From positions 202,050 to 266,049 of the forward strand of contig NZ_BCWW01000010.1 of the NCBI RefSeq assembly GCF_001894785.1: a stretch of DNA of 64,000 nucleotides. The letters are read 5' to 3'. The translations under genes were made by a program, and so were the position numbers. Below, piece by piece: positions 26,686 through 35,701 of this stretch. The stretch is from Rhodococcoides fascians NBRC 12155 = LMG 3623 (GTDB lineage Bacteria > Actinomycetota > Actinomycetes > Mycobacteriales > Mycobacteriaceae). The notes below the pieces were generated by a model, which was not told the origin of the DNA, searched no databases, and saw nothing but the letters and a program-made list of their open reading frames with translations. Each line of letters starts with the position of its first letter. Within the stretch, counting starts at the first letter, position 1.

Positions 26686-28812
26686 CTATTTGGGCGTTGC
26701 CAATGCGAAGGGGAGGATCGCATCCGCTCCCGCAGCCTGCAGTGCTGCGGTTGCACACGTGAACGTCCAGCCGGTGTCGGTGAGCAGATCGACGAGCAGA
26801 ATCGGCCCGTCTACGGACGATACGTCCGGAACCTCCCACGAGTCCACCAGGCCGGCAACTCGGAAGGCCGAATTCGCGGCCGATACCGGGGGATGTCCCG
26901 GTCTGACCTGCATCACTCCCAGGTTCTCCAGCTTCCCGACGGTTGCCAGGCGCTCGGCTACCGAGCGCACCAGCAGCGGGTGGGTGGGGGAGTCGAGGGC
27001 CAGCACGGCGGTCGGGCGGTCGGCCCAGTCCCAGTTGGCCAGCACCGAGATGCAGGCCTTCTCCAGCGCCTCGGTGACGGGAGCGTCGGGTGCATCCAGC
27101 AGGGCTCGCAAGCGTCCACCCCACCCGAGGTCGGTGAGGCGGCCGAGAACGCGACCCGGTCGGTGCGGGTTGCCGATCTTGCCCGAGAGCGATACACCGA
27201 GCTTTTTCATCCCACTGGGCCACTGCTTTCGGGGCTGGAGATCGAGTCCGGGGCGATCGAGCCGGGCCCTCGCAGAGTCGACCGACGTGGCATCGACCGC
27301 GGACGAGAGATGCTCGCCCGTGCAGTTGTCGCATCGGCCGCAACGGTCGGACTCGGTGCCGGGTGCGCCGAGATCGGGGTCGTCGAGCTGCCGACGAAGA
27401 AATTCCATCCGGCACCCATCGGTGCTCTGGTAGTCGAGCATCGCCTGCTGCTCACGGTCCCTGGCTTGCTCGAGGCGTTCGTAGCGGCTCGCGTCGTACG
27501 TCCACGACTCACCGGTGGCCATCCAACCGCCACGGACGCGTCTGACGGCCCCGTCGACGTCCAGGACCTTGAGCACCATCTCGAGCCTGCTGCGATTGAG
27601 CTCGACCAGTGGCTCGAGAGCTTGGGTCGACTGAGCCTTGTCGGTATCGAGTGCCTCGATGACCTGTCGCACGAGATGTTCCCGCGGGAATGCGACGGAG
27701 GCGAAATAGCTCCAGATCTGCCGGTCCTCGTGGCCGGGGAGTAGTACGACGTCGGCGCGTTCGGTGGCGCGGCCGGCGCGACCGACCTGCTGGTAGTAGG
27801 AGATCGGCGAGGACGGTGCCCCCATGTGCACGACGAAGCCGAGGTCGGGTTTGTCGAACCCCATGCCGAGTGCGGAGGTCGCGACGAGCGCCTTGACCCG
27901 GTTTGCGAGTAGGTCGGCTTCGAGTGATTCGCGTTCGGTGGGGTCGGTCTGACCGGTGTACGACGCCACGACGTGGCCCTGGTCGGTGAGCAGCGCGGCG
28001 AGATCCTTGGCGGCCGAGACCGTCAGCGTGTAGATGATTCCGGAGCCCGGCAGGGTCTTCAGGTGATCGCCGAGCCACGCTGCGCGCTCGGTGGCGTTCT
28101 CGATCCGCACCACCGACATCCGTAGTGAGTCTCGTGCGAGTCCGCCGCGTAGGACCAGGGTGTCTCCGCCGCCGACCCCGAGTTGGGCGGCGACGTCGTC
28201 GACCACCCGGTCGTTCGCGGTCGCCGTGGTGGCCAGCACGGGTATGCCGTCGCGCAGTTCGGCGATGAGGGTTCGGATCCGCCGGTAGTCGGGCCGGAAA
28301 TCATGTCCCCAATCGGAGACGCAGTGGGCCTCGTCGACCACGACCAGGCCGGCGTCACCGGCCAACGACGGCAGCACCTGGTCGCGGAAGTCGGGATTGT
28401 TCAGGCGCTCGGGGCTGACCAACAGCACGTCGAGCTCGCCCGAGTTCACCTGTTGATGGATCTCGTCCCACTCGGTCATGTTGCCCGAGTTGATGGTCGC
28501 CGCCCGCACCCCGGCGCGCTGCGCAGAGGCGACCTGGTTTCGCATCAACGCCAGCAGTGGCGACACGATGACCGTCGGTCCCAGACCCTGGGCGCGCAGT
28601 AGTTTCGCGGCGATGAAGTAGACAGCCGACTTACCCCAACCGGTCCGCTGGACCACCAACGCCCGCCGACGGTGCACGACCAGCGCTTCTATTGCCGTCC
28701 ACTGGTCCTCACGCAACACCGCCTCGGGGCCGGCGAGCTCACGCAGCAGCCTTTCGGCGTCTTCGCGCAAGTTGCCTACGGTCGCGTGCGTCGCTGTCGT
28801 CATACTGTTCAT
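26686..28812 (-). CDS. RecQ-like DNA helicase with C-terminal phosphoribosyltransferase-like domain
   Basis: A 708-residue superfamily 2 helicase. Motif I is QRTGWGKSAVYF, motif II VVVDEAHCVSDWGHDFRP (with the RecQ aromatic loop) and motif VI YYQQVGRAGR. The zinc-binding cysteines are C(RMEFL...), CGRC and NC around residues 440-470. The winged-helix and HRDC parts are not recognisable. Instead, the last 40 residues include GPILLVDLLTDTGWT, which resembles the PRPP loop of ComF-type phosphoribosyltransferases. ATG 28812 (MNSMTTATHATV) is taken as the start; ATG 28803 is possible. It lies 36 bp from, and divergent to, crcB. Confidence 0.87.
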   Translation of the reverse strand: MNSMTTATHATVGNLREDAERLLRELAGPEAVLREDQWTAIEALVVHRRRALVVQRTGWGKSAVYFIAAKLLRAQGLGPTVIVSPLLALMRNQVASAQRAGVRAATINSGNMTEWDEIHQQVNSGELDVLLVSPERLNNPDFRDQVLPSLAGDAGLVVVDEAHCVSDWGHDFRPDYRRIRTLIAELRDGIPVLATTATANDRVVDDVAAQLGVGGGDTLVLRGGLARDSLRMSVVRIENATERAAWLGDHLKTLPGSGIIYTLTVSAAKDLAALLTDQGHVVASYTGQTDPTERESLEADLLANRVKALVATSALGMGFDKPDLGFVVHMGAPSSPISYYQQVGRAGRATERADVVLLPGHEDRQIWSYFASVAFPREHLVRQVIEALDTDKAQSTQALEPLVELNRSRLEMVLKVLDVDGAVRRVRGGWMATGESWTYDASRYERLEQARDREQQAMLDYQSTDGCRMEFLRRQLDDPDLGAPGTESDRCGRCDNCTGEHLSSAVDATSVDSARARLDRPGLDLQPRKQWPSGMKKLGVSLSGKIGNPHRPGRVLGRLTDLGWGGRLRALLDAPDAPVTEALEKACISVLANWDWADRPTAVLALDSPTHPLLVRSVAERLATVGKLENLGVMQVRPGHPPVSAANSAFRVAGLVDSWEVPDVSSVDGPILLVDLLTDTGWTFTCATAALQAAGADAILPFALATPK

Positions 28813-28848
28813 CGTGCAGCATCGGTACGACAGAGAGCAGAGCCGGCG

Positions 28849-29262
28849 GTGAGCGACCCGGCATCGCATCGCAACCTCGCGGCCTTGGCAACGGTATTCG
28901 TCGGCGGCGCGGCAGGCACTGCTGCTCGCTATGCGATCGAGGAACGTCTCCCGCACACGACGTCGCAGTGGCCTCTCGCCACCTTCGGAATCAACATCGT
29001 CGGTGCGTTCGTGCTGGGGTTGCTGCTCGAGTCGCTGCTGCGCAGTGGTGCCGATACGGGTGGACGGCGTCGGCTCCGGTTGCTCGGCGGTTCGGGGTTC
29101 TGTGGCGCGTTCACCACGTACAGCACCTTCGCCCTCGAAACGGTCGAGGGTGTCCGGGGCGGATTCACCGGACTGGCGTCGGCATACGCCGTCGTCAGTG
29201 TGGTGTTGGGAGTTGTGGCGGCCGGAGCCGGAATCATGTTCGCCAACAGAGTGATCCGATGA
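28849..29262 (+). CDS. crcB: Fluoride efflux channel subunit CrcB/Fluc (first copy)
   Basis: A 137-residue membrane protein with four helices. Fluc hallmarks are GGAAGTAARYAIEE in helix 1, TFGINIVGAFVLG in helix 2 and GFCGAFTTYSTF in helix 3, with the conserved Asn and Phe-box residues. GTG 28849 (VSDPASHRN) has a weak GAGAG site. It overlaps the second crcB by 4 bp. Paired genes of this kind encode heterodimeric channels in many Gram-positive bacteria. Only 36 bp separate it from the divergent helicase gene, so there is no room for a fluoride riboswitch in that gap. Confidence 0.93.
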   Translation: MSDPASHRNLAALATVFVGGAAGTAARYAIEERLPHTTSQWPLATFGINIVGAFVLGLLLESLLRSGADTGGRRRLRLLGGSGFCGAFTTYSTFALETVEGVRGGFTGLASAYAVVSVVLGVVAAGAGIMFANRVIR

Positions 29263-29633
29263 TCGCGGCCCTGGTGATCCTGGCCGGCGCGCTCGGGTCG
29301 GTCGCGCGATTCTTCGTCGATGCGGAGGTGAAGTCACGGCTGAGCTCGCGCACGAGCTTCCCGTGGGCAACCGTCGGTATCAACATCTCGGGCTCGTTCT
29401 TGCTCGGGTTGCTGGCCGGCTGGGTGATGCTGCGCGCCGGCTCCACCGATGCGCAGGCAGTTCTCGGAACCGGGTTCTGTGGGGGCTACACCACCTTCAG
29501 TACCTCGACCGTGGACACCGTGCGGTTACTGCAGCAGGGCCGTCGGGTCGACGCCGCCGTCAACGCGATCGGCACACTGGTGGCGTCCGTACTCGCGTGC
29601 GGTGGCGGTCTGGCGCTCGCCTCGGCTCTGTAG
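29259..29633 (+). CDS. crcB: Fluoride efflux channel subunit CrcB/Fluc (second copy)
   Basis: The second Fluc subunit has 124 residues and four hydrophobic helices. Motifs are GALGSVARFFVD, TVGINISGSFLLGLLAG and GFCGGYTTFSTSTVD. The ATG overlaps the upstream stop (ATGA). It faces the VOC gene tail to tail with 19 bp between. Confidence 0.94.
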   Translation: MIAALVILAGALGSVARFFVDAEVKSRLSSRTSFPWATVGINISGSFLLGLLAGWVMLRAGSTDAQAVLGTGFCGGYTTFSTSTVDTVRLLQQGRRVDAAVNAIGTLVASVLACGGGLALASAL

Positions 29634-29652
29634 TCGAGGCGGGCGCCACACT

Positions 29653-30057
29653 TCAGGCTTGGCTGACGCGCACCATGTTTCCGGCCGGGTCACGGAACGC
29701 GGCATCGCGGGCACCCCAGGGCTGACTCGTCGGCTCCTGCAGTATCTCGCCCGTACCCGCCGCGCGGATCCGCTCGAACGCGGCGTCGAGGTCGTCGGCG
29801 CGGAACAGTAGTCCCGGCAACTCGCCCTTGGCCAGCAGCGCGGCGAGCTGATCGCCCAGTTCCCGAGAACGGCCCGCGTGCGGCTGCGACAACACGACCT
29901 CGATCTCGGGTTGTTCGCTGGTGGACAGCGTGATCCAGCGATAGCCGTCGTTGGCCACCTCGCTCTTGACCTCGAGTCCGAGAGCGTCCCGGTAGAACGC
30001 TACCGAGGCATCGGGGTCGTCGGTGTAGACGTGAACGTGGCTCAGTGAAAGTGTCAT
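29653..30057 (-). CDS. VOC-family (glyoxalase/bleomycin-resistance type) protein
   Basis: A 134-residue vicinal-oxygen-chelate protein made of two beta-alpha-beta-beta-beta units. HVHVYTDDPDASVAFYRDAL opens the first and LLFRADDLDAAFERIRAAG the second; AAFRDPAGNMVRVSQ ends the fold. Metal ligands cannot be assigned from sequence alone. It follows the AraC-type gene by 9 bp and is the last gene of a three-gene operon. AraC regulators next to VOC proteins usually control them in response to a xenobiotic or electrophile; the substrate here is unknown. Confidence 0.88.
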   Translation of the reverse strand: MTLSLSHVHVYTDDPDASVAFYRDALGLEVKSEVANDGYRWITLSTSEQPEIEVVLSQPHAGRSRELGDQLAALLAKGELPGLLFRADDLDAAFERIRAAGTGEILQEPTSQPWGARDAAFRDPAGNMVRVSQA

Positions 30058-30066
30058 GGATGAAGG

Positions 30067-30537
30067 CTAGGACGCCCCGGCCGCAGATGCTTCTTCGATT
30101 CTGCTCGGCTCGGTCACCGCCGCCGTCGGGGATGTGGGCCCTCGCATCGGGCGTCCGAGAACCATCGCGGTGCAGCTGGGTACGGCGTGGCTGCCACGAT
30201 GATCGCGGGCGCGGTAGGCGCTCGGTGTCTCGCCCACGATCTCGGTGAATCTCGAGCTGAACGACCCGAGACTGGTACAGCCGACGGCGAAGCACGCCTC
30301 GGTGACCGTGACGTCTCCGCGTCGCAGCAGCGCTTTGGCGCGCTCGATCCGTCGTGTCATCAGATGCGCGTACGGCGTCTCGCCGTAGGCCTCCCGAAAC
30401 CGGCGACTGAAATGTGCAGTGGACATCAGCGCGGTTCTGGCGAGTGACGGGACGTCGAGCGGTTTCGCGAAATCGCGATCCATTCGATCGCGTGCGCGGC
30501 GCAGCAGGCGGAGCTCGGTCGGGTCGTACGCACTCAT
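30067..30537 (-). CDS. Short AraC-family transcriptional regulator
   Basis: A 156-residue protein that is mostly the AraC DNA-binding domain, with no sensory domain. The first helix-turn-helix is LDVPSLARTALMSTAHFSRR, the second DVTVTEACFAVGCTSLGSFS, followed by RFTEIVGETPSAYR. The C-terminal 45 residues are low complexity. ATG 30537 overlaps the stop of rbsK (ATGA), and the stop is 9 bp before the VOC gene. Confidence 0.88.
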   Translation of the reverse strand: MSAYDPTELRLLRRARDRMDRDFAKPLDVPSLARTALMSTAHFSRRFREAYGETPYAHLMTRRIERAKALLRRGDVTVTEACFAVGCTSLGSFSSRFTEIVGETPSAYRARDHRGSHAVPSCTAMVLGRPMRGPTSPTAAVTEPSRIEEASAAGAS

Positions 30538-31421
30538 CGCGCGTCCGCACCGCGGAGGGATTCGATCTGGGCCCTCGTTCCCGAGGACGCGCTCGCGCCG
30601 GCTCCCGTCGCAGCGAAAGCACCTGCGGCGACGGCCCATTGGATGGCAGCGCGGGGTCCGCTCGACCAGGATGCCGCGAGTGCTCCGGCGAATGCGTCAC
30701 CCGCTCCGGTGGTGTCGACCGCCTCGACCTTCGGCGCGGGTACCTCGAACGATTCCGAGCCGCGATATCTCGCGCCTCGTGCGCCCAGCGTGGTGACCAC
30801 ATGTTCTATGTTCTTCACTCGACTCCCGATGCGCGCTTCCTCGGCCTCGTTGACCACCAGGACGTCGGTGGCCGCAACGAGAGCGTCGGGCAGATCCTGG
30901 ACGGGGGACGGGTTGAGCATCGTCACGACGGCGCGGGAGTGTGCGTACTCGAACGCGGCGAGTACGGTCTCGAGGGGAATCTCCAACTGACACAGCAGGA
31001 TATCGGCCTCGTCGATGATTGCCAGGTCGTCGTCGGTGAGCTCGTGTACACCGCCGTTGGCTCCGGCGACGACCACGATGCTGTTCTCGGCTCGGTCGTC
31101 GACGGTGATGGCGGCGATACCGGACGCTCCTGCTGCGGTTCGCAGAGCATGGTCGTCGACGCCTGCGCTGGTGAGGGTGTGCCGCAGTGTCGGCCCGAAT
31201 TCGTCGTCCCCGACCGCCCCGACGAAGCTCACGCGAGCTCCCGACTTCGACGCCGCGATCGCCTGGTTGGCACCTTTGCCGCCGGGTGCGGTGTCGAACG
31301 AGGTCCCCAACACGGTTTCGCCCGGTTCGGGCAGGGCGGGGGTCCGAGTGATCAGGTCCATGTTGATGCTGCCCAGTACGACGATGCGCGGGCTGCTCGA
31401 GCGGGGGTTCGATGCGGACAC
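30534..31421 (-). CDS. rbsK: Ribokinase (PfkB family)
   Basis: A 295-residue PfkB-type sugar kinase, most like ribokinase. Substrate-binding motifs are VLGSINMDLITRTPALPEPG and GGKGANQAIAASKSGA. The catalytic Asp and anion hole are in VDTTGAGDAFAGALAA. ATG 31421 opens a leftward operon with the AraC and VOC genes, divergent from the class III aminotransferase; the 96-bp gap contains the GntR-type palindrome at 31486. No ribose transporter is nearby. I recall rbsK lying between proB and proA in M. tuberculosis too, so it may be an old resident of this locus. Confidence 0.9.
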   Translation of the reverse strand: MSASNPRSSSPRIVVLGSINMDLITRTPALPEPGETVLGTSFDTAPGGKGANQAIAASKSGARVSFVGAVGDDEFGPTLRHTLTSAGVDDHALRTAAGASGIAAITVDDRAENSIVVVAGANGGVHELTDDDLAIIDEADILLCQLEIPLETVLAAFEYAHSRAVVTMLNPSPVQDLPDALVAATDVLVVNEAEEARIGSRVKNIEHVVTTLGARGARYRGSESFEVPAPKVEAVDTTGAGDAFAGALAASWSSGPRAAIQWAVAAGAFAATGAGASASSGTRAQIESLRGADAR

Positions 31422-31485
31422 GACCGAACCCTATCGCTCTCGGCTCGACCGAACGGGTCGATCCCGCCCGGAATTCACAATTGCA

Positions 31486-31499
31486 GATTGTTGACAATC
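31486..31499. promoter_or_regulatory. Palindromic operator, copy 1 (GATTGTTGACAATC)
   Basis: Perfect 6-bp half-sites GATTGT and ACAATC flank two bases, about 19 bp before the class III aminotransferase start. The form fits GntR/FCD regulator sites (TTGT-n2-ACAA-like). A near-identical copy lies at 37969. Confidence 0.7.
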
Positions 31500-31517
31500 C
31501 GGAATCGGTGGGTGACG

Positions 31518-32792
31518 ATGGCGTCCATGACAGCGTCGACTCGCACCCACCTCAGCCCCGCACTCAAGCAGGCGACCCCGATCGTCGTCGACCACGGAAA
31601 GGGCAGCTGGATCATCGGGACCGACGGGCGCAAGTACCTCGACTTCACCACCGGCATCGGCGTCACCAGCACCGGTCACTGCCATCCCCGCGTGGTCGAG
31701 GCAGCTCGCGAACAGGTGGGCAAGATCATCCACGCCCAGTACACGACCGTCATGCATCAGCCTCTGCTCGCGCTGACCGACAAGCTCGGAGAAGTGTTGC
31801 CTGCCGGGTTGGACAGTGTGTTCTACGCGAACTCGGGATCCGAGGCAGTCGAGGCGTCGATCCGATTGGCGCGCATGGCAACCGGTCGACCGAACATCGT
31901 TGCATTCCACGGCGGCTTCCACGGGCGAACGGTGGCGGCTGCATCGCTCACCACGGCGGGAACCAAGTTCCGATCGGGATTCTCGCCGATCATGGGTGGG
32001 GTGCACATCGCACCGTTTCCGTATGCATTTCGGTACGGATGGGACATGGACACCGCAGTCGCCTTCGCGCTGAAGGAACTCGATTACCTGTTGATGACGA
32101 TGTCCAGCCCCGCCGATACGGCTGCGTTCATCATCGAGCCCGTGCTGGGCGACGGCGGATACCTCCCCACGCCCCCTGCATTCCTCGAGGGCTTGCGCGA
32201 ACGCGCCGACACCCACGGCATCGTCCTGATCGTCGACGAGGTGCAGGCCGGAGTCGGACGCACCGGAACGTTCTGGGGCCATCAGCACTCGTCGATCACT
32301 CCCGACATCCTCATCACCGCAAAGGGACTCGCCAGCGGGTTCCCGATTTCGGCGATCGCCGCCTCGGCAGAGCTGATGGGGAAGGCATGGCCGGGGTCTC
32401 AAGGCGGAACCTACGGCGGCAATGCCGTCGCTGCTGCGGCGGGAGTCGCAACCCTCGACGTCGTGCGCGAGGAAGGGCTGGTCGACAACGCGGCAGCGCA
32501 GGGCCGAGTTCTCCTCGACGGCCTTCTCGCGCTGAAGGAACAGCACCCGGCCATCGGTGATGCTCGGGGGCTCGGATTGATGCAGGCGCTCGAATTCGTA
32601 GACAGCTCGGGCAATCCCGACGCCGCCGCTGCTCTGCGGGTGCAACAGGGTGCCATCGACGAAGGGCTGCTGTTGCTCACCTGCGGTGCGCTCGGCAACG
32701 TGGTTCGCATCATTCCCGCACTGATCGTGAGCGACGACGAGATGACGTACGGACTCGACGCGTTGTCGCGGACATTGAAGAACGTGCTGTGA
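31518..32792 (+). CDS. Class III PLP aminotransferase (4-aminobutyrate/diaminobutyrate type)
   Basis: A 424-residue fold-type I aminotransferase. Key blocks are KYLDFTTGIGVTSTGHCHP, FYANSGSEAVEASIRLAR, VAFHGGFHGRTVAAAS, LIVDEVQAGVGRTGTFW and the PLP lysine Lys269 in LITAKGLASGFP. Enzymes of this group remove terminal amino groups from GABA, ornithine, diaminobutyrate and related compounds. In this cluster the inferred role is conversion of 2,4-diaminobutyrate to aspartate semialdehyde (DoeD/Atf-like). Starts at ATG 31518 (GGTGGG upstream) or ATG 31527. First gene of a four-gene operon, each of the first three ending in a 4-bp overlap. Confidence 0.88.
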   Translation: MASMTASTRTHLSPALKQATPIVVDHGKGSWIIGTDGRKYLDFTTGIGVTSTGHCHPRVVEAAREQVGKIIHAQYTTVMHQPLLALTDKLGEVLPAGLDSVFYANSGSEAVEASIRLARMATGRPNIVAFHGGFHGRTVAAASLTTAGTKFRSGFSPIMGGVHIAPFPYAFRYGWDMDTAVAFALKELDYLLMTMSSPADTAAFIIEPVLGDGGYLPTPPAFLEGLRERADTHGIVLIVDEVQAGVGRTGTFWGHQHSSITPDILITAKGLASGFPISAIAASAELMGKAWPGSQGGTYGGNAVAAAAGVATLDVVREEGLVDNAAAQGRVLLDGLLALKEQHPAIGDARGLGLMQALEFVDSSGNPDAAAALRVQQGAIDEGLLLLTCGALGNVVRIIPALIVSDDEMTYGLDALSRTLKNVL

Positions 32793-35701
32793 CAGCAGCC
32801 CCTGTTCGCTCCGAGGTGCCCGCACTCGTACAGCGAGTGCGAAGACTGGGCATCGACGTCGACGATTCGTCTCGACGGTTGGCCGAATACTCCTACGACG
32901 CATCGAACTACCGAGTCCCACCGGCCGCTGTCGTCTTTCCGCGCAGCGCCGACGAAGTGGCTACGGTCGTGTCGCTGTGTGCCGCCGCCGACGTTGTCGT
33001 CATCGGGCGTGGCGGCGGTACCTCCATGGCGGGCAACGCAATCGGCCGTGGGATCGTCCTCGACTTCTCGCGCCACATGAACCGGGTGCTCTCGGTCGAC
33101 ACCGAGTCCAGGACTGCCGTCGTCGAGCCCGGAATCGTCATCTCGGAGTTGCAACGTCAGCTGGTGACGCGGACCGACGGTGCCTTCACCTTTGCGCCCG
33201 ATCCGTCCAGCAAGACCCGCGCGACGGTGGGCGGAGCCGTCGGCAACGACGCGTGCGGTAACCACTCCGTGCGGTACGGACGCACCGCCGACCACACGGT
33301 GGCCATGGACGTGGTGACCGCCGACGGATACCTGCTGCGAGTCACCCGCAGTGGTGTGCAGGCGCTGCGAACCCAGGACTCGGCGGCTGTCGCTGCAGCC
33401 GAACGTATCTCGAACGAGCTGCGCTCGCTGGTGTCCGACAACCTGGCCCTCCTGCGGGTCGAGTTGGGTCGCATCCCGCGTCAGGTATCGGGATTCCACC
33501 TCTCGCATCTGTTGCCGGAGAACGGTTTCGACGTTACCCGCGCACTCGTCGGAAGCGAAGGTGCCTGCGCGGTGATCGTGTCGGTGACCGTCGCCGTCGT
33601 GCCCGTACCCCCAGCCGCACTGCTGCTGTGTCTCGGATACGACGACGTGGTGGCCGCCGCGGCGGACGTGACGACCATTCTCGAGTTCTCACCCGCCGCC
33701 GTCGAAGGAATCGACGACAACATCGCCGGCACGATGGAGTATCGCCGCGGACCGGACTCGGTACGAGGGCTCCCTGCAGGCAATGCCTGGTTGTACGTCG
33801 ACCTCGACGGGGCCGATGCGACAGAGGTGCAGGACAAGGCATCTCGGTTGCTCGAGGCGCTCGGTCGGCTCGGGCGCGTCAAGGAGGGTCGTATCGTGAC
33901 CGATGCGGCCGATCGCGCAGCGTTGTGGCGGGTGCGCGAGGACGGTGCCGGTTTGGCGACGCGCCTGGCGAGTGGAGTCGAGTCCTGGGGCGGTTGGGAA
34001 GACGCCGCCGTGGCACCGGAAAACTTGTCGGCGTATCTCGCGGACCTGAATTCGCTACTGGCCGAACACGACTTGACCGGAGTGATGTACGGACACTTCG
34101 GTGCCGGCTGCATGCACGTACGGATCACCTTCGACCAACGCACCGACGCCGGACGACGAGTGATGTACGACTTCCTGCGCGCTGCCGCGCGCGTCGTCGT
34201 CAAGCACGGCGGCAGTCTTTCGGGCGAGCACGGTGACGGCCGCGCGCGCTCGGAGTTGTTGCCGGTCATGTATTCCCCTCGCATGCTCGACGCCTTCTCC
34301 CGGTTCAAGCGCATCTGGGACCCCGCGGGAATCCTGAACCCAGGATCCATCACCGACCCCGAACCCCTGATGGACAACCTGATGCTTCAGGGCATCCCGG
34401 CCCGGGAGTGGAAGACCAGCTTCGATTTGCACCAGATAGGGTCGCGACCCGATCTGGACCCGTTCGTCCATGCCACCCAATCCTGCGTGGGCGTGGGTAA
34501 ATGTAGAACGACCACCGGTGGCGTCATGTGTCCGAGTTACCGTGCGACGGGTGACGAGAAGGATTCGACGCGAGGCCGGGCGCGGGTGCTGCAGGAGATG
34601 GTGCGCAGTTCTCCGACGGTGGCCGACGGATGGGCCTCGAAGGATGTTGCGGAGTCGCTCGATCTCTGCCTGTCGTGCAAGGCCTGCTCCTCGGACTGTC
34701 CCGTCGGTGTCGACATGGCCACGTACAAATCGGAGTTCCTCGACCATCACTACGCGAGGCGGCTGCGGCCGCTCTCGCACTACTCGCTCGGGTGGTTGCC
34801 TCGATGGCTCGCGGTGACGAAGCGAACGGCACCGCTGCTCAATCGTCTGCTGACACCCCGGGTGTCGGCAGTGGCGGCACGTCTGGGTGGGCTGACGACC
34901 GAACGCGCATTGCCCCGGTTCGCGTCGTCGAGGGAACTGGCCGATGCCGTCCGAATCGACGGTGGCCGCGACGCCGATGTCGTGCTCGTCGTCGACACGT
35001 TCACGCAGGGATTTCGCCCCGAGGTCGCGGGTGCGGCGCAACGCGTTCTCGAAGATTCCGGACGCACCACCGAATGCCGAACGGATGTGTGCTGCGGTTT
35101 GACGTGGATTTCGACCGGTCAGCTGAAGTCCGCTCGCAAGCAGCTGACGAAAGCCGTTGCGGCGCTGGACGACGGTACCGACAGACCGATCGTCGTGACC
35201 GAACCGAGCTGCGCGGCCGCGTTCCGCAAGGACATGCCCGAACTGGTCCCCACAGACGCGGCGAGGAGGGTCGCGGCGCGCGTCCAGAGCTTCGCCGGAG
35301 CGGTGATAGATCAAGCAAGCGCGGGCTGGCAGCCCTCGGGCGGCATGCCGGCTGCGGTCACGGTGCAGACTCACTGCCACGAGTACGCCGTCTTCGGCGA
35401 TGCAACGCAGCGCCGAGCCCTCGCGGCGGTGGGCATCGAGTCGGTACGTGAGGCCACCGGATGTTGTGGTGTAGCAGGTAATTTCGGTTTCGAGAGTCGA
35501 CACTACGAGCTCAGCATGGATGTCGCCGAGCAGGCTCTCGCGCCCGCGTTGCGGGCCACCGAACCCGACACTCCTGTTCTGACCGATGGATTCAGCTGTC
35601 ACATGCAGGTGCGCCAGCTCACCGGTGATTCGGGCGACGATGCATCCGTACACCTGGCACAGATACTCGATCCACGTTCGACGAAAGGACCGCGGCCATG
35701 A
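32789..35701 (+). CDS. FAD-linked oxidase fused to Fe-S/CCG domains (D-2-hydroxyacid dehydrogenase type)
   Basis: A 970-residue fusion. Residues 40-215 are the FAD-binding PCMH domain (VVIGRGGGTSMAGNAIGRGI), and 215-530 the FAD-oxidase C-terminal domain ending near HGGSLSGEHGDGRARSELLP. Residues 560-650 hold two ferredoxin-like cysteine sets (CVGVGKC...CPSY and CLSCKACSSDCP), and the rest has two CCG-type motifs (TDVCCGLTW and ATGCCGVAGNFGFE). This layout is found in D-lactate, glycolate and D-2-hydroxyglutarate dehydrogenases that pass electrons to the respiratory chain. The GTG overlaps the aminotransferase stop and its own stop overlaps the aldehyde dehydrogenase start. The substrate is not readable; the operon suggests a 2-hydroxyacid formed during amino-acid breakdown. 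Confidence 0.9.
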   Translation: MTAAPVRSEVPALVQRVRRLGIDVDDSSRRLAEYSYDASNYRVPPAAVVFPRSADEVATVVSLCAAADVVVIGRGGGTSMAGNAIGRGIVLDFSRHMNRVLSVDTESRTAVVEPGIVISELQRQLVTRTDGAFTFAPDPSSKTRATVGGAVGNDACGNHSVRYGRTADHTVAMDVVTADGYLLRVTRSGVQALRTQDSAAVAAAERISNELRSLVSDNLALLRVELGRIPRQVSGFHLSHLLPENGFDVTRALVGSEGACAVIVSVTVAVVPVPPAALLLCLGYDDVVAAAADVTTILEFSPAAVEGIDDNIAGTMEYRRGPDSVRGLPAGNAWLYVDLDGADATEVQDKASRLLEALGRLGRVKEGRIVTDAADRAALWRVREDGAGLATRLASGVESWGGWEDAAVAPENLSAYLADLNSLLAEHDLTGVMYGHFGAGCMHVRITFDQRTDAGRRVMYDFLRAAARVVVKHGGSLSGEHGDGRARSELLPVMYSPRMLDAFSRFKRIWDPAGILNPGSITDPEPLMDNLMLQGIPAREWKTSFDLHQIGSRPDLDPFVHATQSCVGVGKCRTTTGGVMCPSYRATGDEKDSTRGRARVLQEMVRSSPTVADGWASKDVAESLDLCLSCKACSSDCPVGVDMATYKSEFLDHHYARRLRPLSHYSLGWLPRWLAVTKRTAPLLNRLLTPRVSAVAARLGGLTTERALPRFASSRELADAVRIDGGRDADVVLVVDTFTQGFRPEVAGAAQRVLEDSGRTTECRTDVCCGLTWISTGQLKSARKQLTKAVAALDDGTDRPIVVTEPSCAAAFRKDMPELVPTDAARRVAARVQSFAGAVIDQASAGWQPSGGMPAAVTVQTHCHEYAVFGDATQRRALAAVGIESVREATGCCGVAGNFGFESRHYELSMDVAEQALAPALRATEPDTPVLTDGFSCHMQVRQLTGDSGDDASVHLAQILDPRSTKGPRP

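Noticed and set aside
28813..28848. Fluoride riboswitch expected before crcB
   Set aside because: The gap to the divergent helicase is only 36 bp and contains no such structure. I also could not recognise one inside the 5' end of the helicase gene.
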